A model generated the notes under the pieces. That model was not told where the DNA came from, did not search any database, and saw only the letters and a list, made by a program, of their open reading frames with translations. Both the position numbers and the translations under genes were made by a program. Below, piece by piece: positions 1 to 11,738 of a stretch of DNA of 64,000 bases; the stretch's first letter is position 1, and every line of letters starts with the position of its first letter. The DNA comes from Paracentrotus lividus (lineage: Eukaryota; Echinodermata; Echinoidea; Camarodonta; Echinidae), in assembly GCA_940671915.1 (NCBI GenBank), contig CALNVZ010003432.1, positions 12,369,085 through 12,433,084 on the forward strand. The letters are read 5' to 3'.

Positions 1-305
1 AAAATATGGCAGTTTGGTCCACGAGGTCAATACTAAAGTATTGACATCGTATCATGAGTGCATCCACTTGGATTGAGTAGATCCAGTCATCTGCGTTGTG
101 CATGGATTGAGTCGGGATGACGTCATCCAATATGCGCAGTAGAACTCCCATTAAGGCCATTGTGACGTAATAATGCTTAGGGGAGGGGGCACATTTCACT
201 ACAGCAGATTCTCAAGAGACACTACTGAAGTGAAAGCTCGGCTTAGATTACATTATGTGAGTTTGTGTTAAAAGTTTTTGACCCAATTCACATGCCAGGA
301 GCTCT

Positions 306-444
306 GGGGGGCATTTCATCCAAGGACTTGTCGGACATTTTATCCGACAAATTTTCTCTCAGCCAATCAGATGCAAGCATTTCAGTAGCTTATAACAGTT
401 TGTCGAATAAAACGTCCGACAAGTCCTTTGATGAAATGCCCCCC
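306..444 (+). mobile_element. Palindromic MITE, family A, copy 1
   Basis: A 139-bp element with near-perfect terminal inverted repeats: it opens with GGGGGGCATTTCATC and closes with GATGAAATGCCCCCC. The subterminal sequence AAGGACTTGTCGGA is mirrored by TCCGACAAGTCCTT. An internal CCAATCAGATGCAAGCATTT fixes orientation. The same 139-bp length recurs at 465-603 and 45166-45304, and a diverged copy lies at 40165-40301. It has no coding capacity; superfamily unknown. Confidence 0.85.
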
Positions 445-464
445 TGGAGTTGAATACCAGCTCA

Positions 465-603
465 GGGGGGCGTTTCATGAAAGGACTTGTCAGACTTTTT
501 ATCCGACAAACTGTTATAAGCTACTGAAATGCTTGCTTCTGATTGGCTGAGAGCAAATTTGTCGGATAAAATGTCCGACAAGTCCTTGAATTGAAATGCC
601 CCC
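465..603 (-). mobile_element. Palindromic MITE, family A, copy 2 (inverted)
   Basis: Also 139 bp and bounded by G6/C5 tracts, but the internal CAATCAG-containing segment is reverse-complemented relative to copy 1. Only about 20 bp separate it from copy 1, giving a head-to-head pair. Confidence 0.85.
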
Positions 604-1245
604 AGCTCTAGCGCTACTGGAATTTCCAAGTGAGTCCGCAGCAGGCATAACGCCTTCATTGTGGGTGCATTCTGGAGTGACTTGGCTTTTACAGTGATTA
701 AAAATTCTAGCGCTGATGGAAATCTACTCCCAAAACAGCAAAAAATAATAGGATCGTTACATGCCAATTCTAAATAATTGTCTGAGATGTTTTTGTAAAT
801 ATATTACAATATAAGCTTTCTTAAAATACAATTAAAATCAAAATCACTATGAAATAAAGAGTTTAATTATTATAGATTTTGTCTCTTATGTGGTAGGAAA
901 ACTGCCTCCTCCCACTTTATCATCCATTGCCTAAGCTTACACCTGAATTCTTTTCCTCTTTACTTTTTTTTTCAGAAACTGATCTCAAGTTAGGAATGAA
1001 AAAGAAAAGGAATGGAGATGGGTTAATTATTTATTTGCCTGTTATAAATCCATTTGTGATGATAATAATTGTTTTAATTCCTTTCGCAGATTTGAAAAAT
1101 TATTTTGTTTGCTTGATGCTTTTCTAAAGTTTATGAGATTAGTCAAGTCATATTATCTATTCATTTATTCAAGGAATCAATGTTTCTATCATTATTCTGG
1201 TTGATTTCATTCTTTTGGAAGAAAAAGGATCGAACATGAACAATT

Positions 1246-1374
1246 AGGCCCTTTTCCAACCATAAGACTGAGTGTATGAGTTAACGGTGGCTTATGCAAA
1301 GCGAAAGGACCCACGATAGCACCACACAACTCAACTGATTACAACTCGGTCTTCAGTCAGAATACGGACCGCAA
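1246..1374. mobile_element. Decayed palindromic element, family L
   Basis: The stretch contains degenerate inverted halves around AAGACTGAGT and ACTCGGTCTTC, and it ends in AGAATACGGACC. It resembles the better-preserved 160-bp palindrome at 40343-40504. No coding capacity. Confidence 0.45.
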
Positions 1375-1892
1375 GGTTCTAAATATAAATTCTTAAATGT
1401 CCCCCAAAAATAGACAGGATTAAACACTTCTTCAAAACCATATGTAATGTTAAACAGATGAAGTACCATATTTTCATGAAGTATTAACATTTGATGGCTT
1501 TTCAGGTTGCAGGATAGAGTAAGAAATTGAGGACAAACACAGTATTATTCTTGATAAAAATTTCTTTTGTTGCTGTTGAAGATACCCCTGTTGAGCCAAT
1601 ATCAATTTAAATAAAAAAAATAAAAATAAATAAATAAAAATCAAATATATACAACAAACAGCCACATGACAATTCCTGCTTCTTGTAAACAGACTATTTC
1701 AGCATGATGCTCCTGGCCAGCTTTATGTACATCAAATGCACAATAATTTTTGTAACAAAAGCAAAAAAAAAAAAAAAAAAAAAAAAAAGAACAAGGAAAA
1801 AAGAAAAAAGAAAAAAATTGTACAAACAACAAAGTCATTTATATGGTTCTGTAGTTTTTTATGACCACAATGCTTCATATTCTCCCTTCCAG

Positions 1893-1982
1893 ATTTACAC
1901 CAGAGGAACCTGTTTGGATAAACTGGAGGGATATGGACTACCAAACTATGGCCTTATTATTGACCTAACAGCTACAAACAAG
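1893..1982 (+). CDS. DUSP11: DUSP11-like exon (first visible), frame conflict
   Basis: The acceptor is CCTTCCAG|ATTTAC. The frame that gives the family hallmark GLIIDLTATNK is open through the exon to AAG|GTATGATG. A second donor, GAT|GTAAGT at 1999, has better consensus. Two signs point to single-base slips: a family-like FTPEE lies at 1894-1908 in another frame, and the residues YDDP just after ATNK (1984-1995) align with the expected YYxP but are again off frame and are followed by TGA. The phase at 1982 (0) does not match the next exon (needs 2, or 1). Confidence 0.75.
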
Positions 1983-2160
1983 GTATGATGATCCATGATG
2001 TAAGTACAATTTCTTTTGTTATATTTTCATATCTAGACAACTATTCGGCTTAGAACAACCCTTGACATTAAATTATCCCAAGGGGTGATTCATCTATTAC
2101 ACTTAAAATTCAATCCAAAACTAGCGGACAATGAACTATAACATGGCTATTGATCCTAAA

Positions 2161-2194
<34 letters not shown>

Positions 2195-5100
2195 CTTTTT
2201 TTAAATACGCCAGTTGGCATGGTTTTAGGCTGGTTATGTGACGCAAGCCCCAGGTTTAGCATGCAGAGGGTTGTGGTCTCCTAGGTGTGATATGTGATGT
2301 CCTGGGGTGTGTTGATCCTGCTAGTTGGTTAGTCGTTCTGTAGGGTAGTTGATGTTCTTGTTGGTAGTTGTCCTGGTTTAATTGATAGTTGGGATTTCTT
2401 CTGAATTCCTTTACAGAAATCAATATGGCATTTGAAATGCAGGTCATACTTTTTTGTTGTAAAAATGATGAGAATATCATTGCTACTAAACCACTATGAA
2501 CACTGACTGCATGGGTTATACACGACTGTTCATAATGGGGACCATGGAGATTTGCCTGGAAATATAATTGAAATCTTATTACTATCTTAGCTTGTGTATA
2601 TTTGCGATTGCAGTGTTGATACTCAATCTCAACATGAAATTTATGGTAGGCCTGTCCTGCCCCTTAAATTGTAATTGCAAATCAAGTACTTGTATATTTA
2701 CCAATTTTTAGATTGTTGCTACATGCACAGTAAAATTTTAATTTGATAGCCTTGTGATCAAATTTGACATGTGATTGTTGCGTCTCATAATCATATTGTT
2801 CATGTTTTTCACAAGAGATTTGGAAAGAGATGTGCAGTATTGTGAAGATTTCACTGTAGGGCATGTAGTCCCGTCAACAAGTCATATGGCAGATAAGTAT
2901 TTACTCCTTAAAAATTTAACGCTGCCCAATGATTATTGGGCATTGGTCATGCATGTAAATTAGCCTCAGTGCCGCATAGCAGAAGTTCTTATAAAAATTG
3001 AAAATCATACCAACAGAGTGATATGAACATATGAATGAGAATGATGCCTGCTTATGCAAAATTATTCTCACTAATCCCTTTGGAGGTTATTTAGTCCTGC
3101 CGGTGAGATAGTGGTATTAATTAAAAAAATAAAAGTTCAACAAGATTATCTGCTTTTGTGGTGATGTCATGTCTATATGCCCGGCGTAGTCTTGTTGAAC
3201 CGCCTCTATGTCAAATCACAGTTGAAGCTATTCTTGGAGGTTTCACTTGGTGTCCAAGTTGAGAACCAAGTTGTGGTTGACATCTGATGCAATGTACCTG
3301 GTTATCGATGAGGTGACGAGAAGCAATATCTCCAAGATTATTCGTATGTGTGCAATGCCAGCCATGTTACATCAGCAGTCACCTCCTATAAAACTACACC
3401 ACTGACTGTAGTATCAGCAAAAAAACTGGCAGTATACGGCAAATCTGCAGTACGCCCACTCAAATCCATGATCTAGCGGAATCTGTTCATATGTCTGGAA
3501 TGAAAAGATTCTGCTGCAATCTTGCTTCAATCGCAGGCTGACCAACCAAAAAGTTGTGTTGGCTTGCTCTCTGCTATAACCAGCAAGCGCTAGCTCGCCA
3601 TCACAAATCAAAGCAAATAAAAATGGGTTCCGCGCGAGATCGTGTGGCCTTGCCCGAGCTCACTTACTGAAACCTCTCCATGTAGCAGTCTATTCCTAAA
3701 CTGTTTAACCAAAACAAGGAAACCGCTTTTGCTCCGACTCTGGCTGTCTGTAATGTAATTCAAGATTTTCTCAGTACACAACAAATTACAATGTGCTGCA
3801 CCTGCGTTTGAAATGTTAAGGATTACTTCTGACACTAATAACCAAGAATTATTATGCATTGTAATAAGAAATACTCATTTGTGAGAATATGGTATGCAAT
3901 ATGTTGTGACATCTTTCTTTCGATGTGATCTTTTTGGAATGCGTTCGCCTTAGGTGTTTTGCTGCAAAAAAGCGACGCCCATCGAATGTGAGGATCATGC
4001 TTTTTTTCCCCTTGAAACACTGCCTAGTCAGATGTTGTTGTAGCAATGTATTTATTTATTCATTTATTTCGGTATAAAAAGACGCATAAAAATAAGGTGA
4101 TTCAAAGGTCCAAGGACCAAAACTAATCATGTTTACAATTGATCATTCATATTTCAGTAAACAAATTGTGGACAAACAATATATAGAGCAAGTACAAAAT
4201 AAAATATTTGAAAAAAAAAACAACAAACATTTCAAACAGTACTTCAGTACTTGCAAAGATGCCCCCTCTAGTCCTTGGAACTCTTGTTTGAGGTATTTCC
4301 TTGCAACATCTCTAGACCTTCCACTGTTGACGATGCTGCATTTCTTGTACGGATGAGATTGTGCATACACAATGTATAATGGATTCCACATTCTCAGGCT
4401 CCTGTTCCATCATGGTGCTGAAGCGACTGAATCTCATGACAAATTTTTTTTTTCAACAACATGCCTGGCCCTTGGGAGTCTTTAATTATGATGAAATTAT
4501 GATGAAAATAAATTGTCTATTTTATAGTGCCCTATTCAGTTCACACTGATCAATGCATTTTACAAATTAAATGAATCAATCAATACCAACAACTTACAAT
4601 GTGTATATTGTAATACAGGGATGCTTACTTGTATATAACAAAAACATTCAAGCCTATATACACATGTACAATGAATTAATGGATGCCCAATACTAATCAA
4701 TAATTCAATACATATTTAGACATTAAGACGTAAATGTACATTTCTTAAACAACACGACAGATGATGATAATCATCATGAAAAGCAGCATTTGTAAACCAC
4801 CATTTACAATGTATCTGCCAAAACATTCAAAGGCACAGATGCACTGGAGCACATATGATATGGAAGCCCATTCCCACTATGGGGCAACTACATGTATATA
4901 CAAAACTTTGCTCACCAAACTTTGTACGTCTCCTGGGCACCTGAAGGGCCGTAGTATTTGCAGTTGAGCGAAGTTTGTCTATGGACCATCTGCGACCCTA
5001 CAACAAAGATTACAAATACTGGAGGGCAGTGTCTTTTGTACATTTAAGCCTATTGTGTAATCTTGTCATTTTTTGAGAGGTTATCAGTGACGTTTTCTAA

Positions 5101-8100
5101 GAAGCAGCGATGCATAGTATATCCTCTGCTGATTTGTCATTTTCTTTGAGGATACGGCTTCATTTATCCGAGGCACCTCATGAAATGCATAACTTCCTAC
5201 TATTTAGTACGGGGTATCGAGATAGTCTTCTACTGTTAAAGGTACTGGCTCTGGAAAGCTTGCCCTTCTTTCTTCAAGAGTTTGTCCAAGCAAGATCTCT
5301 CCAGATCCTACCTTCTGCAACGCTTCCAGGTGTGTCAACTTCCACAAATAGGAAGTTTTAATTAGCATCTGCCACAGCCATGAATACAATGGAGTGGAAC
5401 TTCTTGTAATTGAAGTATTTAGAGCCTTCCTTTACGTGGACATCTGATCGCTAGTTGCTTCCCATTAACAGATCTGCATGTGTGTTAAAGTTCCATTATT
5501 TGTACACCCGTGATAGTAACTGTCTCCTTTAGTGGCGTCTGTCGTTAGTCATAAAGTAAGGAATAGAAAATGTTCATTTCTTACCTGAACAAGGATCCAT
5601 TAACCTGAATCCTGAATTTAGTTGATATCATTAGTATTGGTGGGCCACGTATATCACAGTAAGATTATACATTTACAAATGTGGTAAGTCACTGTTCCCG
5701 TAAAAAGAATGTATTCGTCAGTATGTTTATACTGCTTCTTGCCGATGAAGAAAGGAAGACTCAGTATCTGGTGTGGTTCATTTGTTCATTGATTCAATAT
5801 GGTTCATTAAAGAATACTGAAAAAGGACGGATACAATTCGAGTTTACACTGAAAAATACATGAAATGCACATTGTGGATTACAAAAACGATATGAGTTAC
5901 AATGGAATGTATGAACATACATGAATATGCGATTACAAAATACTTATGATCTACTAAAAGTAGGGCAGTCCATGCCTTCTTCATATGCACTGATGATTGT
6001 CTCACATGTCTCTCGACCAATCTTGCTGATTGTATTGTGGGCATAGGGAAAGTTGTAGGCGAGGCTTTTATATGAATATTTTGATGCTAGGTATATTGAT
6101 AAAGGCCTGGTCCAGGTGCTTTCTCCATTAAGTCTCCTGTTTCTTCAAGAGAAGGCTGACCTGCGTTTTCCGCTCATGATGCAGTTGAGGGGAGGGCCTA
6201 GTGAAGATACTCCATTGTAAAGGTTCCATCATCTTCTTGATGAAATGCAAACATTACTGATCCATTGAGGGTCTCTTCATTGAAATGGTTTCAATCATAC
6301 ACACCTCTTCTTTGCCTTCTTTTTACTTATTTTTCCACCTCCTTGCTGATCATTAAGTAAAGAAACAGTCAATGAAAAATGGTAGTATGGTTGACTTGCT
6401 ATATTTTATTTTTGTCTATGATAGTTCCATCAACTTGCTCCTTAAAACTGTTTTATTAATACACATTAATTTATCAAAATAACAAACCTCCTTGACTCAG
6501 TGTGACTCAAATGTTTTAGTGACTTCATGTCACCAAAACATGTATTTTACAACAAGATTTCAGAGCACACATCCAAATTGTTGCTATTGCTATGTCGGGA
6601 AAATTATGAAAGCATAGATGGTGCTATTTCAACCCATGACGTATATTAGTTGGAAGAGGCCTTTTGTCATATAAACAAACTATCATACATGTATATTTGT
6701 CAAATTAACCATTTGTGAAATTGATAAATGGCCGCATTAACATTAAGCATGATCAAGGTTCCTGCAGTGCCTCTTCTTTCTTTCATTTAACCAGAGCCAT
6801 TTAATCATATATGATTTTTTTCCCCATGACAGTTATTGATGAAACATGACAGAAAGAATTGATGCCATGTCCTTGCTTTGCCATTTTTGATACTAAGAAT
6901 AATCTGTTCTGTTATTTGCTGCCCATATTCCTATAAGCCAATATGTTCGTGCATTTTGCGAGTTTGGACTAGTTGGGAAAATTTGCAAGTGAACAATTTC
7001 ACGGTTTTTGAGATTTTGTCATTACTGTAAAGTTGAAATTTTCGCAAGGGTGGACGGCTTATACAGTCAGATGATTCGTAGGATCCTAACCTTATGCAGA
7101 TTGGTGTAGGCTATTCTATACATTGGGTCGCCATTTGGGCCTTCGGCAATTTATGTTGTTAGTCAGTGTACAACACCCCTATATTAAAAAACATGATTTA
7201 CAGTGTCAATCTACGATAGCACCTACATCTAGGCATGACAGTGAAGACAGACTATGATCAGCAGTGTCAAACTTTCTTATGCTGGCCATTGTTGAACTAG
7301 TTACAAAATCTAGAGGAGAGTGGAATGAAATATGTCAAAGGATTAAAGATTTGTACAAAAAAGATTTCAACATGTTTGTGAACTAAAATTCATCCCCAAC
7401 TTGCCAATATTAATTTCTTCTAAAAATATCTTCTTTTTTTTTCAGATTTACTTCCGCAGTGTCAGACTTCAAAGAATACAATAAAGACAATGGTGAGTGT
7501 TATTACATTATACATTGTAGCTTGGGTGTTGGCATTATTTGATTTAATCATATTATTGTAATTTATATAAACTGTCAAATTTCCTATATTTATAGACCCT
7601 ACCCTCGACAAATCACCTGCGACTTTTGCTTATGTCCAAGAATTAAAATATCTTAGAGATCAACCTGTAAGCTCCTGTTGGTCCTTTGTGGACCCACCCA
7701 AATACATGCTCAGCACCTGGCAGATCCAGGCGAGGCTCAGGGACCCCCCTTCCCATAATTTAAAAACCGCCCATTGACTGTGAATGTTAAAAATCAGAAA
7801 ATTTTTGGCAACGTCCCCCTTCCCTATTTGCAAATCCTGGACCTCCTGCTGATGCTGAATATCATTCATATGTTTTCCAATACCTCCAGCATGGAAATTT
7901 TATGATTTTGCTCATTCTATCTCTCAGATATGATTATAGGTGTACACTGTACTCATGGAGTGAACAGGACAGGATACCTTATATGTCGGTAAGTAATGTC
8001 TCATGAGAAATGGGAGTTTCAAGAATTATTTTTGATATGTGTCTGATGTTCTGATTCAACAATAAGAAGTCATTTTCAAATTTACCATGAAATATCAACA

Positions 8101-11100
8101 CCATAACCATTAACCCTTTCGTTACCAGGCACTTTTTCCAAAAAATGAATTCTCTCACTTCATTTCAAATTTTCAAAAAGAAAACTCTATCAATACCCCT
8201 ATTGTTTGCATCCAAGTAAAAACTACCATTCCCAGCTTTCCAACACTATACAACTCAACAAGAGAGGGCGCTTTCTTGCAAAATGGCAGTAAAATCAGTT
8301 TCCCTTGTCACCAGTGTTCTATGGTGCAAAAGGCGACAATGGTAATGAGAGGGTTAAGAAGAAATTTAAGAAACATCTGATTTCATCAATCTTTTTCAAT
8401 TATAAGGATTAAAAATACATGCAAGAATATGGACCCCCTACCTTGGGGGGGGGGGGGTATTTATAACTTCAATTTTGAGTCCTTGGTAGCAAGAGGGTTG
8501 GGTTATTGTTATTTTAAAACAACAGAAAAAAATGAAAAAATTAGTAGACTGTTGTGTACCTTTATTGCTTGCCGGTCTTGGCCTCGCTGTGTTTTTTTAA
8601 ATTGTTGTTCATTGCATTTCCCTTATTTCTTTATACAGGTATCTCATAGAACATGAGGATTTTAAGCCGGAAGATGCTATAAAAGGTAATTACAAGGAGG
8701 TACTTTACCAAGCTCTGCATGAATTTATGCATGCCATTATGAACAATATGATTATGAAGTTCCAAATGGGGTTTCCAAAGTTTTGTCTGACTTTTTCAAT
8801 AATTAATGTATTTCCAATAATCACGATTAATTTGATGCTGACCATTGTAAATCCTATTAAGGCACCAAGGATTTATTCACTTAGTGTTCCGCATGGGTTC
8901 GGAAAGGGCGTCTGGACTGAGTATGGCATGGCCCCATTCCAGCCGTGTTCCAGCACACCAGCTTTAAAAAAGCTATTGTTTAGTGAACAATAGAGTACTG
9001 GGATGGTAATGTGTGTAAACACCATGCTGATTCACCCTCTTCCAGGATGTGCTTCCAGGATAACAATAGCCCATTTTAAGTAAGGTGTGCTGGACCCAGA
9101 CAGAACAGGGGATTAAATATCAATAGCCCTTAATTAGGGCATGCTGGATGCATGCAGAACACCAAGTTAATAAATCCTTGGTGCCTAAAAATTATTAAAT
9201 TAGACATGATTAGAAATCAGATTTGGCTGTCCACACCTGAGATTCCTCGCATTTCAACGTGGCTGTGACAAGACAACGGCCACCTTGCTCTAGGAGAATC
9301 TTTAAAAAATGTGCACTTCACAACTTTTTTTGCAAAATCTGATGCATACCTGACACAGAAAAGGTGCACTGTTGACCCATGTCGGATTGTGATAATGGCA
9401 TGAGCTATTATATTTTTTGAATAAAAATTGTTTGGAAGTTTTCGTAATATTTGTCTTTGTTTGGAATATTCAATATGAGTTTTGTTTTCTTTAATTTTCT
9501 TTAATATTCTTCCTCAATTCACAGCATTCAAGGAAGCCAGAGGATACCCTGTTGAGAGACAGAACTACATTGACGATCTTTTAAGTCTTACTGGGGATAG
9601 GTAAGTAGTTTCTTGTTTCATGATTAGTTGTGCTCTTTGGGTAAGAGTTACCATTGTCAAGGGGGGGGGGGAGAACTAGCAAAGTATTTTGTGAATGTAG
9701 CAAATGTATTTTGTAATGTTTTCAAGGGAAAACTAAATATATTTTAAAGCCGGATTTAAGCAACAAGGCTCAAATCCTCACGCAGGTCATACAGAGTTTT
9801 AATTGATTTATATTTCCATTTAGGCTAACTTCAATCAGCTCGTGAAGGTAGTTCTTCTTTGATGTGCTCATGGACGTAGTTCTTGTTTTACAGTCAATTC
9901 CCATTACAATGGAAACTCATTATAACGAGGTCCTTGGGACCATAGAAATTACCTTGTTATATCAGGAATATTGTTAAATCAGGGTAAAAAAGATAAAAAA
10001 GAGATGGGACCAGCAAAATTAATTTGTTATATCAGGAAGCTCGTTGTATCAGATCTCGTTATAACGAGTTTCCACTGTATAAAGAGGTGCTCGGGATCAT
10101 GCCAACTACCTTGTTAAAATACAATACAATATGTGACTCATCATATCGAAATCAGACACAAGTCGCCAGAAACGAGTCAAAGATTCCAACAAAACAATCC
10201 ATTTTTAAAGGCTTTTTTAATCATTTCTACCCATTTTTTTTTAAACAGAGCATACAAGAAACATTGAACATTAAAAAAATTTAAAAAATATTTCCCTCCA
10301 ACATGACAATTTTATTATTTTGCCGATTTCCTCGACACTGTGCTGAATTTGCTTGGCGACTTGTGTCTGATTTCGATGTGATGCATCACATATTTGCATT
10401 TATATGGTGCTCATTACTGAAGTATGACAGCGCTTTACATCATAAACGTAAATATAGGAACATTAATAACAAAACAACTTATGAACTAATAATATGAATT
10501 GATTGCTGATACTTGATTTACCAAAAATGTCAGCGTAATTACTCTTAAACCATGTAAATACAAGTACAACATCAAAATCAAACATTAATTGGTAAATGGA
10601 TTTTTTTTAATACTGAATGTATAGGTACATCGACACATATGCATATGTTGGAAGTTGGTAAAAGGAGAATTACCTTGTTATATTTAAATCTTGGTATATC
10701 CATTCTGTATGACGGGAGTGGGCTGTAGGAATGCCAAGGATTTTCTCTCTTACATCCGAGCTATTTTATACAGATGACAAATAACGATGATATATTTTTG
10801 CCATTAATGCAGGATCAGAAGTGAACGCATGCATGCCAAAGGACCACCTGGTAAACGCTTCCAAGGTCAAAGAATGAATGACCATTACAGGACTAGAAAT
10901 GACTATGGTCATGAAAGAAATAACTGGAGAGGACATCATCAACGTTTTGATGACCCCTACCAGCAGAATGGAGGAGGCCGACAGAAATCATACAGGAATA
11001 CGTCCCAGCGGGGTGATCCATTTAGAAGTAGGGAGGGCAACTGGAGGAGAGATGAAGGGATGAATTATGAAAGGACAGGTTGGCAGGAGCAGGGTGCACC

Positions 11101-11293
11101 GTACGGTGGTGGATGGCACGAAGGTGGATATTGGAATGGGTATGGTGGGGACTGGGGTTACGATGGTGGTGCCCAATATACCCAGTATAACTGGAACCCG
11201 TACGATGATAGGACTCAGCATCACAGCTGGAACAGAGGATCAATGAATGGAAATTGGAGGAATGGACAGAATTCTGGTTACCAGCCTTATTAG
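1893..11293 (+). CDS. DUSP11: DUSP11/PIR1-like RNA 5'-triphosphatase, 3' seven exons (5' partial)
   Basis: Members of this family are atypical dual-specificity phosphatases that remove 5' gamma/beta phosphates from RNA, usually in the nucleus. Seven exons were assembled by eye: 1893-1982, 2816-2896, 7446-7492, 7928-7988, 8639-8685, 9525-9600 and 10813-11293. From exon 2 onward all GT-AG junctions and phases join in frame. Diagnostic features in order are GLIIDLTATNK, FTVGHVVPST, the P-loop HCTHGVNRTG (HCx5R signature with catalytic Cys) and RQNYIDDL. The last exon encodes a 154+ residue tail rich in Gly, Tyr, Arg, Asn and Trp, likely disordered and RNA-binding. The N-terminal segment is missing because it lies outside the window. 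The first visible exon has a reading-frame conflict, described separately. Family assignment is strong; the symbol is by family resemblance rather than proven orthology. Confidence 0.88.
2000..2815. other. DUSP11-like intron after the first visible exon
   Basis: Contains a fragment related to the element at 36372-36495 (2079-2162, shared ATAACATGGCTATTGATCC), a poly-T run at about 2163-2195 and a TG-rich stretch. No coding potential seen. Confidence 0.5.
2816..2896 (+). CDS. DUSP11: DUSP11-like exon 2
   Basis: Encodes DLERDVQYCEDFTVGHVVPS plus SHMADK; the FTVGHxVP motif is characteristic of the DUSP11/RNGTT-type phosphatase fold. The donor GATAA|GTATTT leaves phase 2, which joins exactly to the next exon to make a Lys codon. 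The acceptor is less certain: TTCACAAG|AGATTT (2816) or two bases later (2818). Confidence 0.85.
2897..7445. other. Large DUSP11-like intron
   Basis: About 4.5 kb of AT-rich intron. It includes a short inverted repeat at 3135-3200 (GTTCAACAAGA and TCTTGTTGAAC). On the minus strand at 4143-4391 there is an 82-residue open frame of non-low-complexity composition that I cannot assign; it may be a retrotransposon fragment, as may the plus-strand TTTATTTATTCATTTATTTC stretch near 4050. Nothing else recognisable. Confidence 0.5.
7446..7492 (+). CDS. DUSP11: DUSP11-like exon 3
   Basis: A 47-nt exon with a long pyrimidine tract and CAG acceptor and the donor ATG|GTGAGT. It encodes FTSAVSDFKEYNKDND, which corresponds to the helix just before the catalytic loop in this family. 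Phase 2 in and phase 1 out match both neighbours. Confidence 0.85.
7928..7988 (+). CDS. DUSP11: DUSP11-like exon 4, catalytic P-loop
   Basis: Encodes MIIGVHCTHGVNRTGYLIC, containing the cysteine-phosphatase signature HCx5RT with the nucleophilic Cys and phosphate-binding Arg intact. Acceptor CTCTCAG, donor CG|GTAAGT; phase 1 in, 2 out. Confidence 0.95.
8639..8685 (+). CDS. DUSP11: DUSP11-like exon 5
   Basis: A 47-nt exon encoding RYLIEHEDFKPEDAIK between a TATACAG acceptor and AAAAG|GTAATT donor. It matches the helix after the P-loop in DUSP11-type enzymes. Phases agree with both neighbours. Confidence 0.88.
8858..9189. mobile_element. MITE with GGCACCAAGGATTTATT ends
   Basis: Ends are inverted: AAGGCACCAAGGATTTATT at the left and AATAAATCCTTGGTGCCTA at the right, about 330 bp apart, with further mirrored blocks inside (AGTGTTC / GAACACC). 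Lies inside a DUSP11-like intron. Target duplication not clear. Confidence 0.7.
9525..9600 (+). CDS. DUSP11: DUSP11-like exon 6
   Basis: Encodes AFKEARGYPVERQNYIDDLL plus SLTGD, ending the catalytic domain with the family's RQNYIxDL. Acceptor TTCACAG, donor GATAG|GTAAGT; phase 1 in, 2 out. Confidence 0.9.
9889..10079. mobile_element. pogo-like MITE
   Basis: The stretch is bounded by TA dinucleotides, with CAGT...GGAAACTCATTATAACGAG on the left and CTCGTTATAACGAGTTTCCACTG on the right. The TTATAACGAG subterminal block and TA target are typical of pogo/Tigger-type Tc1-mariner derivatives. About 190 bp, no transposase. Confidence 0.6.
10813..11293 (+). CDS. DUSP11: DUSP11-like terminal exon, Gly/Tyr/Arg-rich tail
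   Basis: The acceptor is AATGCAG|GATCAG and the TAG stop is at 11291-11293. The 159 encoded residues begin IRSERMHAKGPPGKRFQGQR and continue with many Gly, Tyr, Trp, Asn, Arg and Gln residues (for example GGWHEGGYWNGYGGDWGYDG). No second folded domain is visible. Such tails usually bind RNA or condensate partners; this is inference from composition. Confidence 0.9.
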
Positions 11294-11410
11294 ATGCCAA
11301 CTATGTCTTCATCAATGAAAACCATGCTTCCTCATTATTTTACCTAATCAGCCTGTCTTGAGATGAACTTTAGCAATGGCGTATTTTGATCTCCAATTCA
11401 TTTTTATTTT

Positions 11411-11416
11411 ATTAAA
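11411..11416 (+). promoter_or_regulatory. Candidate polyadenylation signal (ATTAAA)
   Basis: ATTAAA lies about 120 bp past the DUSP11-like stop codon, just before a hAT-type MITE. It is the common variant hexamer; use in vivo cannot be judged from sequence alone. Confidence 0.3.
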
Positions 11417-11434
11417 ATTGTTATTAGTCACAAC

Positions 11435-11738
11435 CAGAGTGGGTAGATAGAGAGAGTGACGACACGCGTACCCAAAACTAGGTGCGCGCAGTCAAAGGTC
11501 AAACATGGGGAGCTGAAAGGAACTATTTTTGTGATCATGTTAAGACGCATCCTGACCGCGCATCCTGGAAGCGTATGATTAAAACACATCAGCTGGTTGC
11601 AAAAAAGTTCCATTGGTGCTAAATCAGCTGTTGAGGGCATCAACTGCTTTTAAAATAGTTCCATTTCGAGCCCCATGAAAAAATTGACCAATCAGAGACG
11701 ACTTCCATTGTCGCCACTCTCTCTATCTACCCACTCTG
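11435..11738. mobile_element. hAT-type MITE with 8-bp target duplication
   Basis: A 304-bp element starting CAGAGTGGGTAGATAGAGAG and ending with its inverted complement. It is flanked by the perfect 8-bp direct repeat GTCACAAC (11427-11434 and 11739-11746). A CAG start plus an 8-bp duplication is the hallmark of the hAT superfamily. No transposase, so non-autonomous. Confidence 0.85.

Larger units (their letters stand above)
1..1892. other. Upstream/intronic DNA of the DUSP11-like gene
   Basis: No coding exon is supported here. The DUSP11 family begins with a conserved segment that precedes the exon at 1893, and I could not find it in this stretch, so the 5' end of the gene probably lies left of the window. 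The interval holds two copies of a palindromic MITE (306-603), a decayed palindrome (1246-1374) and a poly-A tract near 1765-1790. One AG-ended pyrimidine tract near 964-975 followed by a short open stretch could be a splice acceptor, but its peptide matches nothing I know. Confidence 0.5.
7493..10812. other. Remaining DUSP11-like introns
   Basis: Introns 7493-7927, 7989-8638, 8686-9524 and 9601-10812. They contain two MITEs (8858-9189 and 9889-10079), short G runs at 8446-8457 and 9661-9671, and otherwise unstructured AT-rich sequence. Confidence 0.6.

Noticed and set aside
927..1127. Open frame with a pyrimidine tract and CAG, considered as an upstream DUSP11 exon
   Set aside because: The peptide lacks the conserved N-terminal residues of the family and is AT-biased.
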